The position numbers and the translations under genes are program-made. Positions 16,953 through 26,125 of a DNA stretch of 64,000 bases are shown here, in pieces (the first letter of the stretch is position 1; each line of letters opens with the position of its first letter). A model generated the notes under the pieces. The model did not search any database and had not been told where the DNA came from. It was given only the letters and a program-made list of their open reading frames with translations. Source of the DNA: Pelagibacteraceae bacterium AG-470-E16 (lineage in GTDB: Bacteria > Pseudomonadota > Alphaproteobacteria > Pelagibacterales > Pelagibacteraceae); assembly GCA_003209195.1 (NCBI GenBank), contig QCSF01000004.1, positions 29,659 through 93,658 of the forward strand. Reading direction: 5' to 3'.

Positions 16953-19715
16953 ATGACGGATATTAAAGTTAATTTACCTAAAACTAATTTTCCGATGAGA
17001 GGTAATCTACCACTAAAAGAGCCTGAAATTTTAAAGTTTTGGTCAGAATTAAATCTTTATAAACAAATAAGAAATAAAAGAATTGGAAGAGAGAGATTTA
17101 TTCTTCATGATGGTCCACCGTACGCAAATGGAAATATTCATATTGGAACTGCCCTAAACAAAATTTTAAAAGACATTGTCGTTAAATTTAAATCAGTGGA
17201 TGGAAAAGATTGTCCTTATGTACCTGGATGGGATTGTCATGGATTACCCATCGAATGGAAAATTGAAGAAGAAAATAAAAAACAAGGAAAGGATAAAAAA
17301 AGTATTTCAATTTTAGACTTCAGAAAAAAATGTCGAGAGTTTGCAAAAAAATGGATTATCATACAAAAAGAACAATTTCAGAGATTGGGAGTTTTAGGTG
17401 ATTGGGATAATTATTATGAAACAATGTCAAATGATGCTGAAGCCCAAATTGCAATAGAAATATTAAAATTTCTAAAAAATGGAAGTTTGTACAAAGGTTA
17501 TAAACCTGTTCTTTGGTCAGTTGTAGAGTCAACTGCTCTAGCAGATGCAGAAGTAGAGTATAAAGATCACGTTTCAAATCAAATTTATGCTAAATTCAAA
17601 CTTCAGAAAAAATTTAGAGGCTATAAAGATTTATCAGTTATTATCTGGACCACAACACCCTGGACTATACCGTGTAATCGAGCACTAGCATACAATAGTG
17701 ATCTCGAGTATGGAATTTTTGAAACAGATATTGGTGAAAAAATAATTATCGCAAAGGAATTGGAAAGTACTTTTATTAAAGTAACTAAAATAAAATTAAA
17801 TTTAATAGATAGTTTTAATGGCAGTGATTTCAAAGATTGTACTGCATGGCACCCATTTAAAAACCTAGGTTATGAATTTGATGTCCCTTTACTTGAAGCT
17901 GACTTTGTAACTACAGATCAAGGTACGGGCATAGTTCATGTTGCGCCAAGTCATGGACCAGATGATTTTTCACTTGGTCTCAAAAATCAAATAAAAGCTG
18001 AAAACACAATCGATGATAATGGCCATTATACTGAGATAATTAAATATTTTAAAGGAACACATATTTTCAAAGCTGATAAAATAGTAATAAGTGAACTAAA
18101 AAAAAATAAACAATTGATTTTTACAACTGACTATAAACACAGTTATCCGCATTCTTGGCGATCGAAAGCTCCCTTAGTGCACAGAGCTACTCCTCAGTGG
18201 TTTATATCAATGGATAAAAATGAACTGAGAAAAAAAGCAATAAACAACATTAGTTCAACATGTTTTTATCCAAGTCTAGGAAAAAACAGAATTCAAGGAA
18301 TGGTAGAAAGTAGACCAGATTGGTGTATTTCTAGACAAAGATTTTGGGGAGTGCCATTACCAATTTTTATTGACAAAAAAACACAAGAACCAATTGTTGA
18401 TGATGAGGTAAATAATAAGATTTACGAAATATTTCTGAAAGAGGGTAGTGATGCTTGGTATAAAAGAAATATTTCAGATTTTCTAACTAAAAAATATAAT
18501 TCAGAAGATTTTCAAAAAATTGAAGATATAGTAGAAGTATGGTTTGACTCTGGATCAACTCATTCTTACGTTTTAGAAAGTAGAGAAGATTTAAATTGGC
18601 CGGCGGACATGTATCTAGAGGGATCAGACCAGCATCGTGGATGGTTCCATTCATCTTTATTACATTCATCGGGCACAAGAGGAAAGGCACCGTATAAAAG
18701 TATATTGACACATGGTTTTGTAGTTGATGGAAAAGGACAAAAGATGTCAAAGTCTTTAGGAAACGTTATTGCTCCTGATGAAATTATCAAAAAAAATGGT
18801 GCTGATATATTAAGATTATGGGTTGTAGCATCGGATTATTCAGAAGATTTGAGAATAGATCAATCAATTATTTCTCAGCATTCTGAATCTTATCGAAAAA
18901 TTAGAAATACTTTAAGATTTCTAATGGGAAATATTTTAGATGATTTTTCACTAAAAAGTTTTGAGAACTTATCATATGATAATTTAGATATAATAGACTA
19001 TTTTGTTTTAAGTAAAATTTCTGATTTAGATAAAAATTTTTATCAATATGTAAAGTCTAATCAATATCACAAAATATATGTAGAATTATTAAATTTTTGC
19101 ACTATTGACTTATCTTCATCGTATTTTGATATTAGAAAGGATTGTCTGTATTGTGACGATATTGATAGTGTTAAAAGAGTAAATTGTATTAAGATTTTAA
19201 AGACTTCTTTATACTTTTTAATGAAATGGTTGCATCCTATTTTAGCGTTCACTATTGAGGAAGTATTCCAGACTTTAAAGTCTAATGAGACAAATAATCA
19301 AAAAGATAATGAGGCAAGCGTTTTCTTGTTCGACTTTAAAAATATACTATTTCATCAATCTGAAAAATTTAATGAAAAAACTTGGAAAATTCTAGAAAAA
19401 ATAAAAATTGAAATTAATCAAATTTTTGAAAAAATGCGGGCTGAAAAAACTATTAAATCTGGTCTGGAAACAAAAATCTATATTGATATCAAAGATGTAA
19501 ATAACAAAGATATTTTTAATAATATAGATTTAGGAGATTTTTTGGTTTGCTCTGGTGTTGAATTAAATGATGAACAAAAAAAAGTTAAAATGAAAAATTT
19601 AGATAGCATTGAAGGTTTTCAAGTTTATGTAGAGAAAGCAATTGGCAAAAAATGTGATCATTGTTGGAAAATTTCAAATGCCCCCTGCGAGAGGAAAAAT
19701 TGTGCTATTAAGTAA
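16953..19715 (+). CDS. ileS: Isoleucyl-tRNA synthetase
   Basis: A 920-residue class I synthetase. The HIGH-type motif is G-N-I-H-I-G-T-A (about 61-68), the editing domain follows with T-T-T-P-W-T-I-P, then D-W-C-I-S-R-Q-R-F-W-G near 455 and K-M-S-K-S near 598. The C-terminus has a compact zinc knuckle, C-D-H-C-W-K-I-S then P-C-E-R-K-N-C, with a shorter cysteine spacing than usual and only three residues after the last Cys. The stop lies 14 nt inside the lspA frame, suggesting translational coupling. Confidence 0.97.
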   Translation: MTDIKVNLPKTNFPMRGNLPLKEPEILKFWSELNLYKQIRNKRIGRERFILHDGPPYANGNIHIGTALNKILKDIVVKFKSVDGKDCPYVPGWDCHGLPIEWKIEEENKKQGKDKKSISILDFRKKCREFAKKWIIIQKEQFQRLGVLGDWDNYYETMSNDAEAQIAIEILKFLKNGSLYKGYKPVLWSVVESTALADAEVEYKDHVSNQIYAKFKLQKKFRGYKDLSVIIWTTTPWTIPCNRALAYNSDLEYGIFETDIGEKIIIAKELESTFIKVTKIKLNLIDSFNGSDFKDCTAWHPFKNLGYEFDVPLLEADFVTTDQGTGIVHVAPSHGPDDFSLGLKNQIKAENTIDDNGHYTEIIKYFKGTHIFKADKIVISELKKNKQLIFTTDYKHSYPHSWRSKAPLVHRATPQWFISMDKNELRKKAINNISSTCFYPSLGKNRIQGMVESRPDWCISRQRFWGVPLPIFIDKKTQEPIVDDEVNNKIYEIFLKEGSDAWYKRNISDFLTKKYNSEDFQKIEDIVEVWFDSGSTHSYVLESREDLNWPADMYLEGSDQHRGWFHSSLLHSSGTRGKAPYKSILTHGFVVDGKGQKMSKSLGNVIAPDEIIKKNGADILRLWVVASDYSEDLRIDQSIISQHSESYRKIRNTLRFLMGNILDDFSLKSFENLSYDNLDIIDYFVLSKISDLDKNFYQYVKSNQYHKIYVELLNFCTIDLSSSYFDIRKDCLYCDDIDSVKRVNCIKILKTSLYFLMKWLHPILAFTIEEVFQTLKSNETNNQKDNEASVFLFDFKNILFHQSEKFNEKTWKILEKIKIEINQIFEKMRAEKTIKSGLETKIYIDIKDVNNKDIFNNIDLGDFLVCSGVELNDEQKKVKMKNLDSIEGFQVYVEKAIGKKCDHCWKISNAPCERKNCAIK

Positions 19716-20193
19716 AAAATTTTCTCAGAGTTTTATAGTTATTTTAATATGTTTTATTCTAGATCGACTTTCTAAAATATATGTTATCGATCTTTTTACT
19801 CAAACAAATGTAAATGACAATATATATATTAATCCTTACTTAAATATTATACTTTTATGGAATACAGGAATTGCTTTTGGATTATTAAAAAGTGATAGTT
19901 TTGTTTATAGCTTAATCACATTGTTAATCTTTTTGATTATAATCTTCCTATTTTATTTGATTACAAAAGTTAAAAAAAGCTTTGAAATATTATGTCTTTC
20001 CTTAATAATTGGTGGAGCGACTGGTAATTTTATCGATAGAATTTATTATAAAGCAGTTCCTGATTTTATTGATATACATTATAATGATTTTCACTGGTTT
20101 ATCTTTAACATTGCAGATATATTTATCTCTATAGGTATAATTATGCTCCTAACTTTTGACATAATTAATAATAATATTAAAAAAAATGATTAA
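19702..20193 (+). CDS. lspA: Lipoprotein signal peptidase (type II)
   Basis: A 163-residue inner-membrane aspartyl protease that cleaves signal peptides of lipidated prolipoproteins. There are four transmembrane segments. Catalytic motifs are G-N-F-I-D-R (first Asp) and F-N-I-A-D-I-F-I (second Asp). I chose the GTG at 19702 because a GAGAGG ribosome site lies about 8 nt upstream and it gives the normal family length; longer in-frame starts lie inside ileS and add a non-membranous N-terminus. It overlaps ileS by 14 nt and bamF by 8 nt. Confidence 0.93.
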   Translation: MLLSKKFSQSFIVILICFILDRLSKIYVIDLFTQTNVNDNIYINPYLNIILLWNTGIAFGLLKSDSFVYSLITLLIFLIIIFLFYLITKVKKSFEILCLSLIIGGATGNFIDRIYYKAVPDFIDIHYNDFHWFIFNIADIFISIGIIMLLTFDIINNNIKKND

Positions 20194-20515
20194 ATATTTA
20201 TTATTAATTTCAATAGCTTTTATCTTATCTGCATGCTCAGGCATAAAAAAAAGTGTAGGCTATGGAAAAGATGTTCCCGATGAATTTTTAATAAAAAAAG
20301 TAGACCCAATTGAAAGACCACCTAATTATGATCTACTGCCACCAGATACTAAAATAGAAAGTAATAAAGCTAAATCTTATAGTAAAAGAAATAATGTAAA
20401 AAGTATTGTTGATAATTCTTTAAATTCTAATTCGAGTTCTCAAGAAAGAAGCAAAAACATTAGCCCCAAATCTTCAACTGAAAAAATGATAATAGATCAG
20501 TTAGGAAAAAAATGA
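20186..20515 (+). CDS. bamF: DUF3035/BamF-like lipoprotein
   Basis: A 109-residue predicted lipoprotein with a signal peptide and lipobox L-S-A-C (Cys17). The diagnostic family motif P-D-E-F-x-I followed by R-P-P-N-Y-x-L-L-P-P (about 32-50) matches DUF3035, named the BamF subunit of the alphaproteobacterial beta-barrel assembly machine. The rest is low-complexity Ser/Asn/Lys. The lspA neighbour is typical. It overlaps lspA by 8 nt and pgi by 4 nt. Confidence 0.82.
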   Translation: MIKYLLLISIAFILSACSGIKKSVGYGKDVPDEFLIKKVDPIERPPNYDLLPPDTKIESNKAKSYSKRNNVKSIVDNSLNSNSSSQERSKNISPKSSTEKMIIDQLGKK

Positions 20516-21735
20516 TTGAGATAAATAATAGTTTTTTTTTTGAAAAAAAAGGACTTGATTTAAATAATAGTACAAATTTTAAAAAAAAATCTGAGTTATC
20601 AAAAAAACGTTCTGATGAACTTTTAAATGAATTTAAAAACGATAAAAATGACATTTTGAAATCTTTTACAAAAAGTTATCAGTTTAAAATTAGAAGTCTA
20701 AAGCAGAAAATTGATTTCAAAAAAAAACAAAAAGTAGTCATTGGCATAGGTGGATCTTCATCAGGAGCCAAAGCATTATCTTTCTTTATGAATGATGACA
20801 CTATTTTTTTTGATAATTTGGATTATGATTTTTTAATTAAATTTTTTAATAAAAACTCTATAGAAAATTTTTTTTTTTTTGTAATTTCAAAATCAGGTGA
20901 CACATTTGAAACTTTAGCAATTTTAAATATTTTAATTCAAAAATATAAAAATCAGGAGAAAAGTCTTCATGATCTCTATAAGTCAATGGTTATAATTACT
21001 GAGAGCAAAGATAGTATTTTAAAAAACTTTTCACTTAGAAATGATATTAAATTAATCGAGCATAATCCAAATATAGGCGGAAGATACTCTATATTATCAG
21101 AGACAGGTATGTTACCATTTTTGGATTTAAATTTAGAGATTGAGCGAGGATCTGAAAAATATATTAATTTTTTAACTGAAGATCATGATAAAAGTCCAAC
21201 TAGAAATGTTGCGATTTTAGCTACTATTATTGAAGAGATGAAACTTAGTATATATTGTAATCTTATCTATAATTATAGATTAAAACATTTTTCATATTGG
21301 TTTCACCAATTGCATGCTGAAAGTTTAGGTAAAAAAAATACTGGGTTAACACCAATTACATCAATTTGTCCCAAAGACCATCATAGCATGATGCAGCTTT
21401 ATCTTGATGGACCAAAAAATAAAGTATTTAATATTTTTTCTCCCTCGATTGAAAATTTATTTAAAAATTTTGATAACCTAGGATTTTACAATATAGAAAA
21501 TTATACACCTACAGATTTACTAACAAAACAATTTGAAGCTGTAGTTGAAGTTTTTAAAGAAAAAAAAATTCCCCACAGAGTTATTAAAATTGATGATTAT
21601 AAAAATCCTTTAAATTTAATAGAATTATTTTCTTATTTCCTTTTAGAAACGATTTTGCTTGGCAAAGTTTTGGGTGTTGACCCTTACAATCAACCAGCGG
21701 TACAACTTATTAAAAATAAGATTTTTAAAAACTAA
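20512..21735 (+). CDS. pgi: Glucose-6-phosphate isomerase
   Basis: A 407-residue SIS-fold isomerase interconverting glucose-6-phosphate and fructose-6-phosphate. Visible motifs are I-G-I-G-G-S-S-S-G-A-K-A (about 76-87), S-K-S-G-D-T-F-E-T (about 124-132), N-I-G-G-R-Y-S and H-A-E-S-L-G-K-K near 270. It is much shorter than the E. coli enzyme (about 549) and also shorter than Bacillus (about 450), consistent with loss of peripheral segments. It overlaps bamF by 4 nt and converges with rsmD, overlapping by 4 nt. Confidence 0.9.
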   Translation: MIEINNSFFFEKKGLDLNNSTNFKKKSELSKKRSDELLNEFKNDKNDILKSFTKSYQFKIRSLKQKIDFKKKQKVVIGIGGSSSGAKALSFFMNDDTIFFDNLDYDFLIKFFNKNSIENFFFFVISKSGDTFETLAILNILIQKYKNQEKSLHDLYKSMVIITESKDSILKNFSLRNDIKLIEHNPNIGGRYSILSETGMLPFLDLNLEIERGSEKYINFLTEDHDKSPTRNVAILATIIEEMKLSIYCNLIYNYRLKHFSYWFHQLHAESLGKKNTGLTPITSICPKDHHSMMQLYLDGPKNKVFNIFSPSIENLFKNFDNLGFYNIENYTPTDLLTKQFEAVVEVFKEKKIPHRVIKIDDYKNPLNLIELFSYFLLETILLGKVLGVDPYNQPAVQLIKNKIFKN

Positions 21736-22289
21736 TTTTTTAAAAAAACTATTTTCGATGTTCCGTATGTTTTTTCTAATTTATGCTTAAAATTATTAAA
21801 GTAAACATGCCTTGTTTTTTCAATATGTAGAATTATCAATATTTCTTTAAATTTTATTAAAGTATTTATAAAATTACAAATATGTTCAAAATTTTCAATT
21901 TTGTAGGGCGGGTCTATAAAAATTATTTTTGGATTATATTTTATAATTAAATTAAGTTTATCGTATAAGAAAAAATTATCTTTTAAAATTTGAAACTTAT
22001 TTTTTTCAAAATTATTTGATAAATTTCGAAATAAAGTATTTCTTGTTTCTGCATTTTTTTCGAGAAAAGCTACTTTTTTTGAACCTCTTGATAAACATTC
22101 AAGGCCGAATGATCCTGAACCAGAAAAGAAATCAATTATATTGCTACCTTCAAGTTCTGTCTTAAAATGTTTTGTATGCAACAATATATTAAATATATTT
22201 TCTTTAACGTTATCTTTTAATGGTCTTGTTATTTTAGGATTAGGTAGAAGTATTTTTTTACCCTTTTTGTTTCCTGATATAATTCTCAT
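21732..22289 (-). CDS. rsmD: 16S rRNA (guanine-966-N2)-methyltransferase
   Basis: A 185-residue Rossmann-fold methyltransferase. It begins M-R-I-I-S-G-N-K-K-G-K, typical for RsmD, with R-P-L-K-D-N-V-K-E-N-I-F-N-I-L, a SAM loop D-F-F-S-G-S-G-S-F-G-L-E and the catalytic I-D-P-P-Y. It methylates G966 of 16S rRNA. An upstream in-frame GTG at 22304 exists, but the ATG at 22289 fits the family N-terminus. It overlaps the end of the upstream pseudouridine synthase gene by 32 nt. Confidence 0.93.
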   Translation of the reverse strand: MRIISGNKKGKKILLPNPKITRPLKDNVKENIFNILLHTKHFKTELEGSNIIDFFSGSGSFGLECLSRGSKKVAFLEKNAETRNTLFRNLSNNFEKNKFQILKDNFFLYDKLNLIIKYNPKIIFIDPPYKIENFEHICNFINTLIKFKEILIILHIEKTRHVYFNNFKHKLEKTYGTSKIVFLKN

Positions 22290-22995
22290 ACTCTTTGAAC
22301 TCACTATTTGTTATTTCTTTTATATCTAATGGTTTCATTCTATTTAAACAGAAAGGTCCATATTTAACTCTTTTTAATTTATTTACTTGCAATTTTATAC
22401 TCTTAAATATTTCTTTTATTTCGTTTTTTTTCCCTTCAAAAAGAGTAATTTCTAAGTTGGTATTTTTTTTAATTTTTGAATTTAATACAAACCTGAAAGG
22501 TAAATATTTTTTTCCATTGATAATACTACCTTTAGATTTTTCTTTAATATTTTTTAAATTACAATCTCCATATACTCTTACTTGATAAGTTCTTGGGAAT
22601 TTATTTTTTGGTAATTCAAGAGTTCTGGTGATTTTTGAAGAGTTGGTAAGTATCATGAGGCCTTCAGAATTATAATCTAATCTTCCTGCAAATATAAAAT
22701 TTTTAAATTTTTTTGGAATTATATCATATATAATATCTTTATTATCTTGTTTTGCTTTTGAACAAATTATATTCTTTGGTTTATAAAATTTAAATACTTT
22801 TAGTTTTTTTTCAAATTTTACTTTTCTATTATTTACAAATATTTCATCGTCTGTATTTACAAAGGTAATAGGTGAATTGATTGTGTGTTTATTTACTATT
22901 ACTTTATTATTTTTGATTAATTCTTCAATTCTACGCCTAGATCCCTGATTGTAATTAGCTAAGAGTTTAGCTATTCTAATTTTTTTATGCATCAT
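22258..22995 (-). CDS. rluB: 23S rRNA pseudouridine synthase (RluB/RsuA family)
   Basis: About 245 residues: an N-terminal S4 RNA-binding domain (R-I-A-K-L-L-A to about residue 50) and an RsuA/RluB catalytic domain with the A-G-R-L-D-Y-N-S-E-G-L-M-I-L-T motif, whose Asp is catalytic. It modifies uridine in rRNA; the exact site cannot be read from sequence. ATGs at 22995 and 22992 and a GTG at 23019 are possible starts. The 22992 ATG shares ATGCAT with the divergent tadA start. The gene overlaps rsmD by 32 nt. Confidence 0.9.
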   Translation of the reverse strand: MMHKKIRIAKLLANYNQGSRRRIEELIKNNKVIVNKHTINSPITFVNTDDEIFVNNRKVKFEKKLKVFKFYKPKNIICSKAKQDNKDIIYDIIPKKFKNFIFAGRLDYNSEGLMILTNSSKITRTLELPKNKFPRTYQVRVYGDCNLKNIKEKSKGSIINGKKYLPFRFVLNSKIKKNTNLEITLFEGKKNEIKEIFKSIKLQVNKLKRVKYGPFCLNRMKPLDIKEITNSEFKEYENYIRKQKG

Positions 22996-23469
22996 TATAA
23001 AAACAAAATATTGAAACACGAGTTAAAAAATATTTTCAAAATATTATATCAAGATTCATTAAAAGCATTAAAAAAAAAAGAAGTTCCAATCGCATCTTTA
23101 ATATTTAATCCATTAAAACAAAAAATTATTTCTAGATCATTCAATCAAAACATAGAGCATAACAACCCCTGTTCACATGCAGAAATATTATCAATTATAA
23201 AGGCATGTAAAAAGCTTAATACACACAGGTTAGATGGTCATGATTTATATTGCTCAGTTGAACCTTGTTTGATGTGTGCGTCAGTAATTTATCAAAGCAA
23301 GATAAGAAGAGTATATTTCGCTTTAGAAGATAAAAAAAACGGAGCTTTGATAAATAATTACAAATTATCTTTCAAAAAAAATTTAAATCACAAATTAGAT
23401 ATTTATTATGGATTTGAAGAAAAAAAATTTTCAGAATTACTCAAAAATTTTTTTAAAAAAAAAAGATAA
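22987..23469 (+). CDS. tadA: tRNA-specific adenosine deaminase
   Basis: A 160-residue zinc deaminase converting A34 to inosine in tRNA-Arg(ACG). The zinc and catalytic residues are in C-S-H-A-E-I (His and Glu) and P-C-L-M-C-A (two Cys). It has the family features E-V-P-I-A-S-L-I and A-L-E-D-K-K-N-G-A. Its ATG at 22987 lies inside the start region of the divergent rluB. No other ATG precedes the conserved domain. It converges on purD with no gap. Confidence 0.93.
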   Translation: MHHYKNKILKHELKNIFKILYQDSLKALKKKEVPIASLIFNPLKQKIISRSFNQNIEHNNPCSHAEILSIIKACKKLNTHRLDGHDLYCSVEPCLMCASVIYQSKIRRVYFALEDKKNGALINNYKLSFKKNLNHKLDIYYGFEEKKFSELLKNFFKKKR

Positions 23470-24732
23470 TTATTTAATAGCTCTCCAACCTATATCTCGT
23501 CTATAATACTTATTTTTCCAATTAACATCATCTAATAATTCCAAAGCTTTTTTTTGCGCTAATTTAATAGTAGGTTGAATTACTGTTGAATTTAAAACTC
23601 TGCCGCCATTACTAAAAATTTTTTTATTTTTTTTTATTGTGCCAGCATGAAACATTTGAACGTTTTTATCTTTGAAATTATTTGGCAAGTTTTCAATTTC
23701 TTGTAAATTTTCGTACTTTTCAGGATAGCCTTCGCTAGCTGCTACAATCGTAATACATGGGTGCTGTGACCAATTAATGTCATGATTGTCCAATTTATTA
23801 TTAATTGTGCTTTCAATTAATTCAAGAAAATCATCTTTCATTCTCATCATTAAAACTTGGCATTCAGGATCACCAAATCTAATATTGTATTCAATAAGCT
23901 TTGGCTCGCCCTTATTTATCATCAATCCGGCATACAAAATCCCTTTATAAGGACACCCTATTTTTTCCATTCCAGTAATTGTTGGAATAATAATCTTTTC
24001 AATGATTTTTTTTTCTACGTTTTTATTTATTAATAATGAAGGTGAATACGCCCCCATACCCCCGGTATTTAGACCAGTATCATTTTCGCCAATTCTTTTA
24101 TGATCTTGTGCGGTACCTATTTGTTTAAAATTTCTTCCATCAGTCAAGACAAAATAACTTGCTTCTTCACCCTCTAGAAACTCCTCAATAATAACTTGAT
24201 TAGAGGAAGTAAATTTTCCATTAAGAATACTAATAATATCTATCAATGCTGCTTCTTTAGAATTACAGATTGTGACACCTTTACCTGCAGCCAAACCATC
24301 AGATTTTACCACTATAGGCGTTTCCATTTTTTTTAAAACTGTTTTTGCATGCTCCACTGAAGAAATACTAAAATGTTGAGCAGAAGGAATATTGAATTTG
24401 TTACATAAATTTTTCATAAATATTTTTGATCCTTCTAATTGAGCAGCTTTTTTATTTGGTCCAAAGACTTTGATCTTTTTTTTCTCTAGAAAATCAACTA
24501 TTCCATTTACCAAGGGTATTTCAGGTCCTATGATTGCGAGATCTATTGAATTTTTTTTGATTGACGAGTAAATTTGATTAAAATTGGAAATATCTACATT
24601 TAAATTTTTGCATATTTCTGAAGTTCCTGCATTTCCAGGCATACAAAATAAATTATTTAACTTTTTTGATTGTTTAATTTTAAAGCAAATTGAATGCTCC
24701 CTTCCACCGCTTCCAATTACACAAACGTTCAT
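23470..24732 (-). CDS. purD: Phosphoribosylamine-glycine ligase (GAR synthetase)
   Basis: A 420-residue ATP-grasp enzyme, the second step of purine synthesis. It begins M-N-V-C-V-I-G-S-G-G-R-E-H, with G-P-E-I-P-L-V-N-G-I (about 70), S-D-G-L-A-A-G-K-G-V (about 146), the ATP-grasp E-E-F-L-E-G-E-E-A-S and the R-F-G-D-P-E-C-Q motif near 280. Length is normal. It ends one base after tadA on the opposite strand and diverges from xseA with only 21 nt between starts. Confidence 0.97.
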   Translation of the reverse strand: MNVCVIGSGGREHSICFKIKQSKKLNNLFCMPGNAGTSEICKNLNVDISNFNQIYSSIKKNSIDLAIIGPEIPLVNGIVDFLEKKKIKVFGPNKKAAQLEGSKIFMKNLCNKFNIPSAQHFSISSVEHAKTVLKKMETPIVVKSDGLAAGKGVTICNSKEAALIDIISILNGKFTSSNQVIIEEFLEGEEASYFVLTDGRNFKQIGTAQDHKRIGENDTGLNTGGMGAYSPSLLINKNVEKKIIEKIIIPTITGMEKIGCPYKGILYAGLMINKGEPKLIEYNIRFGDPECQVLMMRMKDDFLELIESTINNKLDNHDINWSQHPCITIVAASEGYPEKYENLQEIENLPNNFKDKNVQMFHAGTIKKNKKIFSNGGRVLNSTVIQPTIKLAQKKALELLDDVNWKNKYYRRDIGWRAIK

Positions 24733-24753
24733 GTATATTGTTCTTACAAGATA

Positions 24754-25950
24754 ATGAATAATATACCAGAATTTTCTGTTACAGAATTTTCAAATTTAAC
24801 AAAAAAAATTTTAGAAGAAAATTTTAGTTTAATTAAAATAAGAGGCGAAATATCAAGTGTAAAAAATTTTCGAGGTCATATTTACTTTACGTTAAAAGAT
24901 GAAAATTATGTTGTGAATTCAGTATGTTGGTCCTCGAAAGTTCCTTTCTTACAAGTTCAACCAGAGGACGGCCTAGAAGTAGTTGTCGAAGGAAAAATTA
25001 GTACTTATGCTAGAAGCAGCATCTCTACTTATCAAATACAAGTCAATCAAATTGAGATTAAAGGTGAGGGTGCATTATTAAAATTAATTGAGCAAAGAAA
25101 AAAAAAATTAGAGACTGAAGGTCTATTTAATGCTGAAAATAAAAAACAAATTCCTTTTTTGCCAAATAAAATAGGAGTTATCACTTCTTTGTCAGGTGCG
25201 GTCGTGATGGATATAATTGATAGAGTTTATGCAAGATTTCCAACTGATATAAAGCTATATTCGGTCAGTGTACAAGGAGTAAATGCAGTAAATGAAATTA
25301 TCTTAGGATTAGATTATTTTGAAAAATATCCAGTAGATTTAGTAATTATTGCAAGGGGTGGCGGAGGTATAGAAGACTTGATGCCGTTTAACGATGAGAA
25401 GTTAGTTAGACGTGTATTTTCTTTTAGTAAACCAACAATTTCTGCCATAGGACATGAAACAGACTTCACATTACTTGATTTTGTATCAGATGTTCGAGCG
25501 GCTACTCCGACTGCTGCAGCTGAATTGGCAGTACCAGAAATAAAGAACTTAAGAGAAAAAATATTTTTTTTTGAAAATAGTTTAAAACAATCAATAACAA
25601 ATCAGCTAGTTAGTTACTCTAATTTTTTACAAAATATAAAATCTTTTTTTTTAATAAAAAATTTAAAAAAATCACTTATAGAAAAAGAAAAGATAATATT
25701 TTTTCTTCTAAAAAATCTAAATTCAAATTTAAATTTACTTTTGAGCTTAAAAGCTTCTAATTTTAAGAGAATTTCCTCAATACTTTATACTTTAGATATT
25801 CAAAATACTTTAAAAAGAGGTTTTGTTTTAATTAAAGATAATAATAAAAAAATTATTAAAAGGGCAGAGCTTTTTCAAAAAAAAAAAGATGTAAACATTA
25901 AGTTCTTTGATAGAGAATTTAATGTTAAAATAAAAATTAAAAATGATTGA
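24754..25950 (+). CDS. xseA: Exodeoxyribonuclease VII large subunit
   Basis: A 398-residue subunit of the single-strand DNA exonuclease. An N-terminal OB domain (I-R-G-E-I-S-S and G-H-I-Y-F-T-L-K-D, about 25-50) is followed by the catalytic domain with I-T-S-L-S-G-A-V-V-M-D, A-R-G-G-G-G-I-E-D-L and G-H-E-T-D-F-T-L, then a C-terminal coiled coil. I start at ATG 24754; a longer frame would extend into purD. It overlaps the DUF2093 gene by 8 nt. No xseB is seen in the window. Confidence 0.95.
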   Translation: MNNIPEFSVTEFSNLTKKILEENFSLIKIRGEISSVKNFRGHIYFTLKDENYVVNSVCWSSKVPFLQVQPEDGLEVVVEGKISTYARSSISTYQIQVNQIEIKGEGALLKLIEQRKKKLETEGLFNAENKKQIPFLPNKIGVITSLSGAVVMDIIDRVYARFPTDIKLYSVSVQGVNAVNEIILGLDYFEKYPVDLVIIARGGGGIEDLMPFNDEKLVRRVFSFSKPTISAIGHETDFTLLDFVSDVRAATPTAAAELAVPEIKNLREKIFFFENSLKQSITNQLVSYSNFLQNIKSFFLIKNLKKSLIEKEKIIFFLLKNLNSNLNLLLSLKASNFKRISSILYTLDIQNTLKRGFVLIKDNNKKIIKRAELFQKKKDVNIKFFDREFNVKIKIKND

Positions 25951-26125
25951 GGCTAAATTAAAGTATAATCAGGGTTTCTTTGAAATAATTATAGAAGGCG
26001 ATTATGTATTATGTGCAGTTTCTGGTAAAAAAATTTTGATCAAGGATTTAAAATATTGGAACGTTGAGTTGCAAGAAGCGTATTTTTCACCGTTCGAAGT
26101 GGCAAAAAAATTTCGTAATGTTTAA
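25943..26125 (+). CDS. DUF2093 family protein
   Basis: A 60-residue protein with the DUF2093 pattern: L-K-Y-N-Q-G-F-F-E-I-I near the start, G-D-Y-V-L-C-A-V-S-G-K-x-I in the middle, and L-K-Y-W-N-V-E-L-Q-E-A-Y at about 36-47. The function is unknown. The gene lies directly after xseA in many alphaproteobacteria, as here, overlapping it by 8 nt and overlapping the next gene by 8 nt. Confidence 0.85.
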   Translation: MIEAKLKYNQGFFEIIIEGDYVLCAVSGKKILIKDLKYWNVELQEAYFSPFEVAKKFRNV

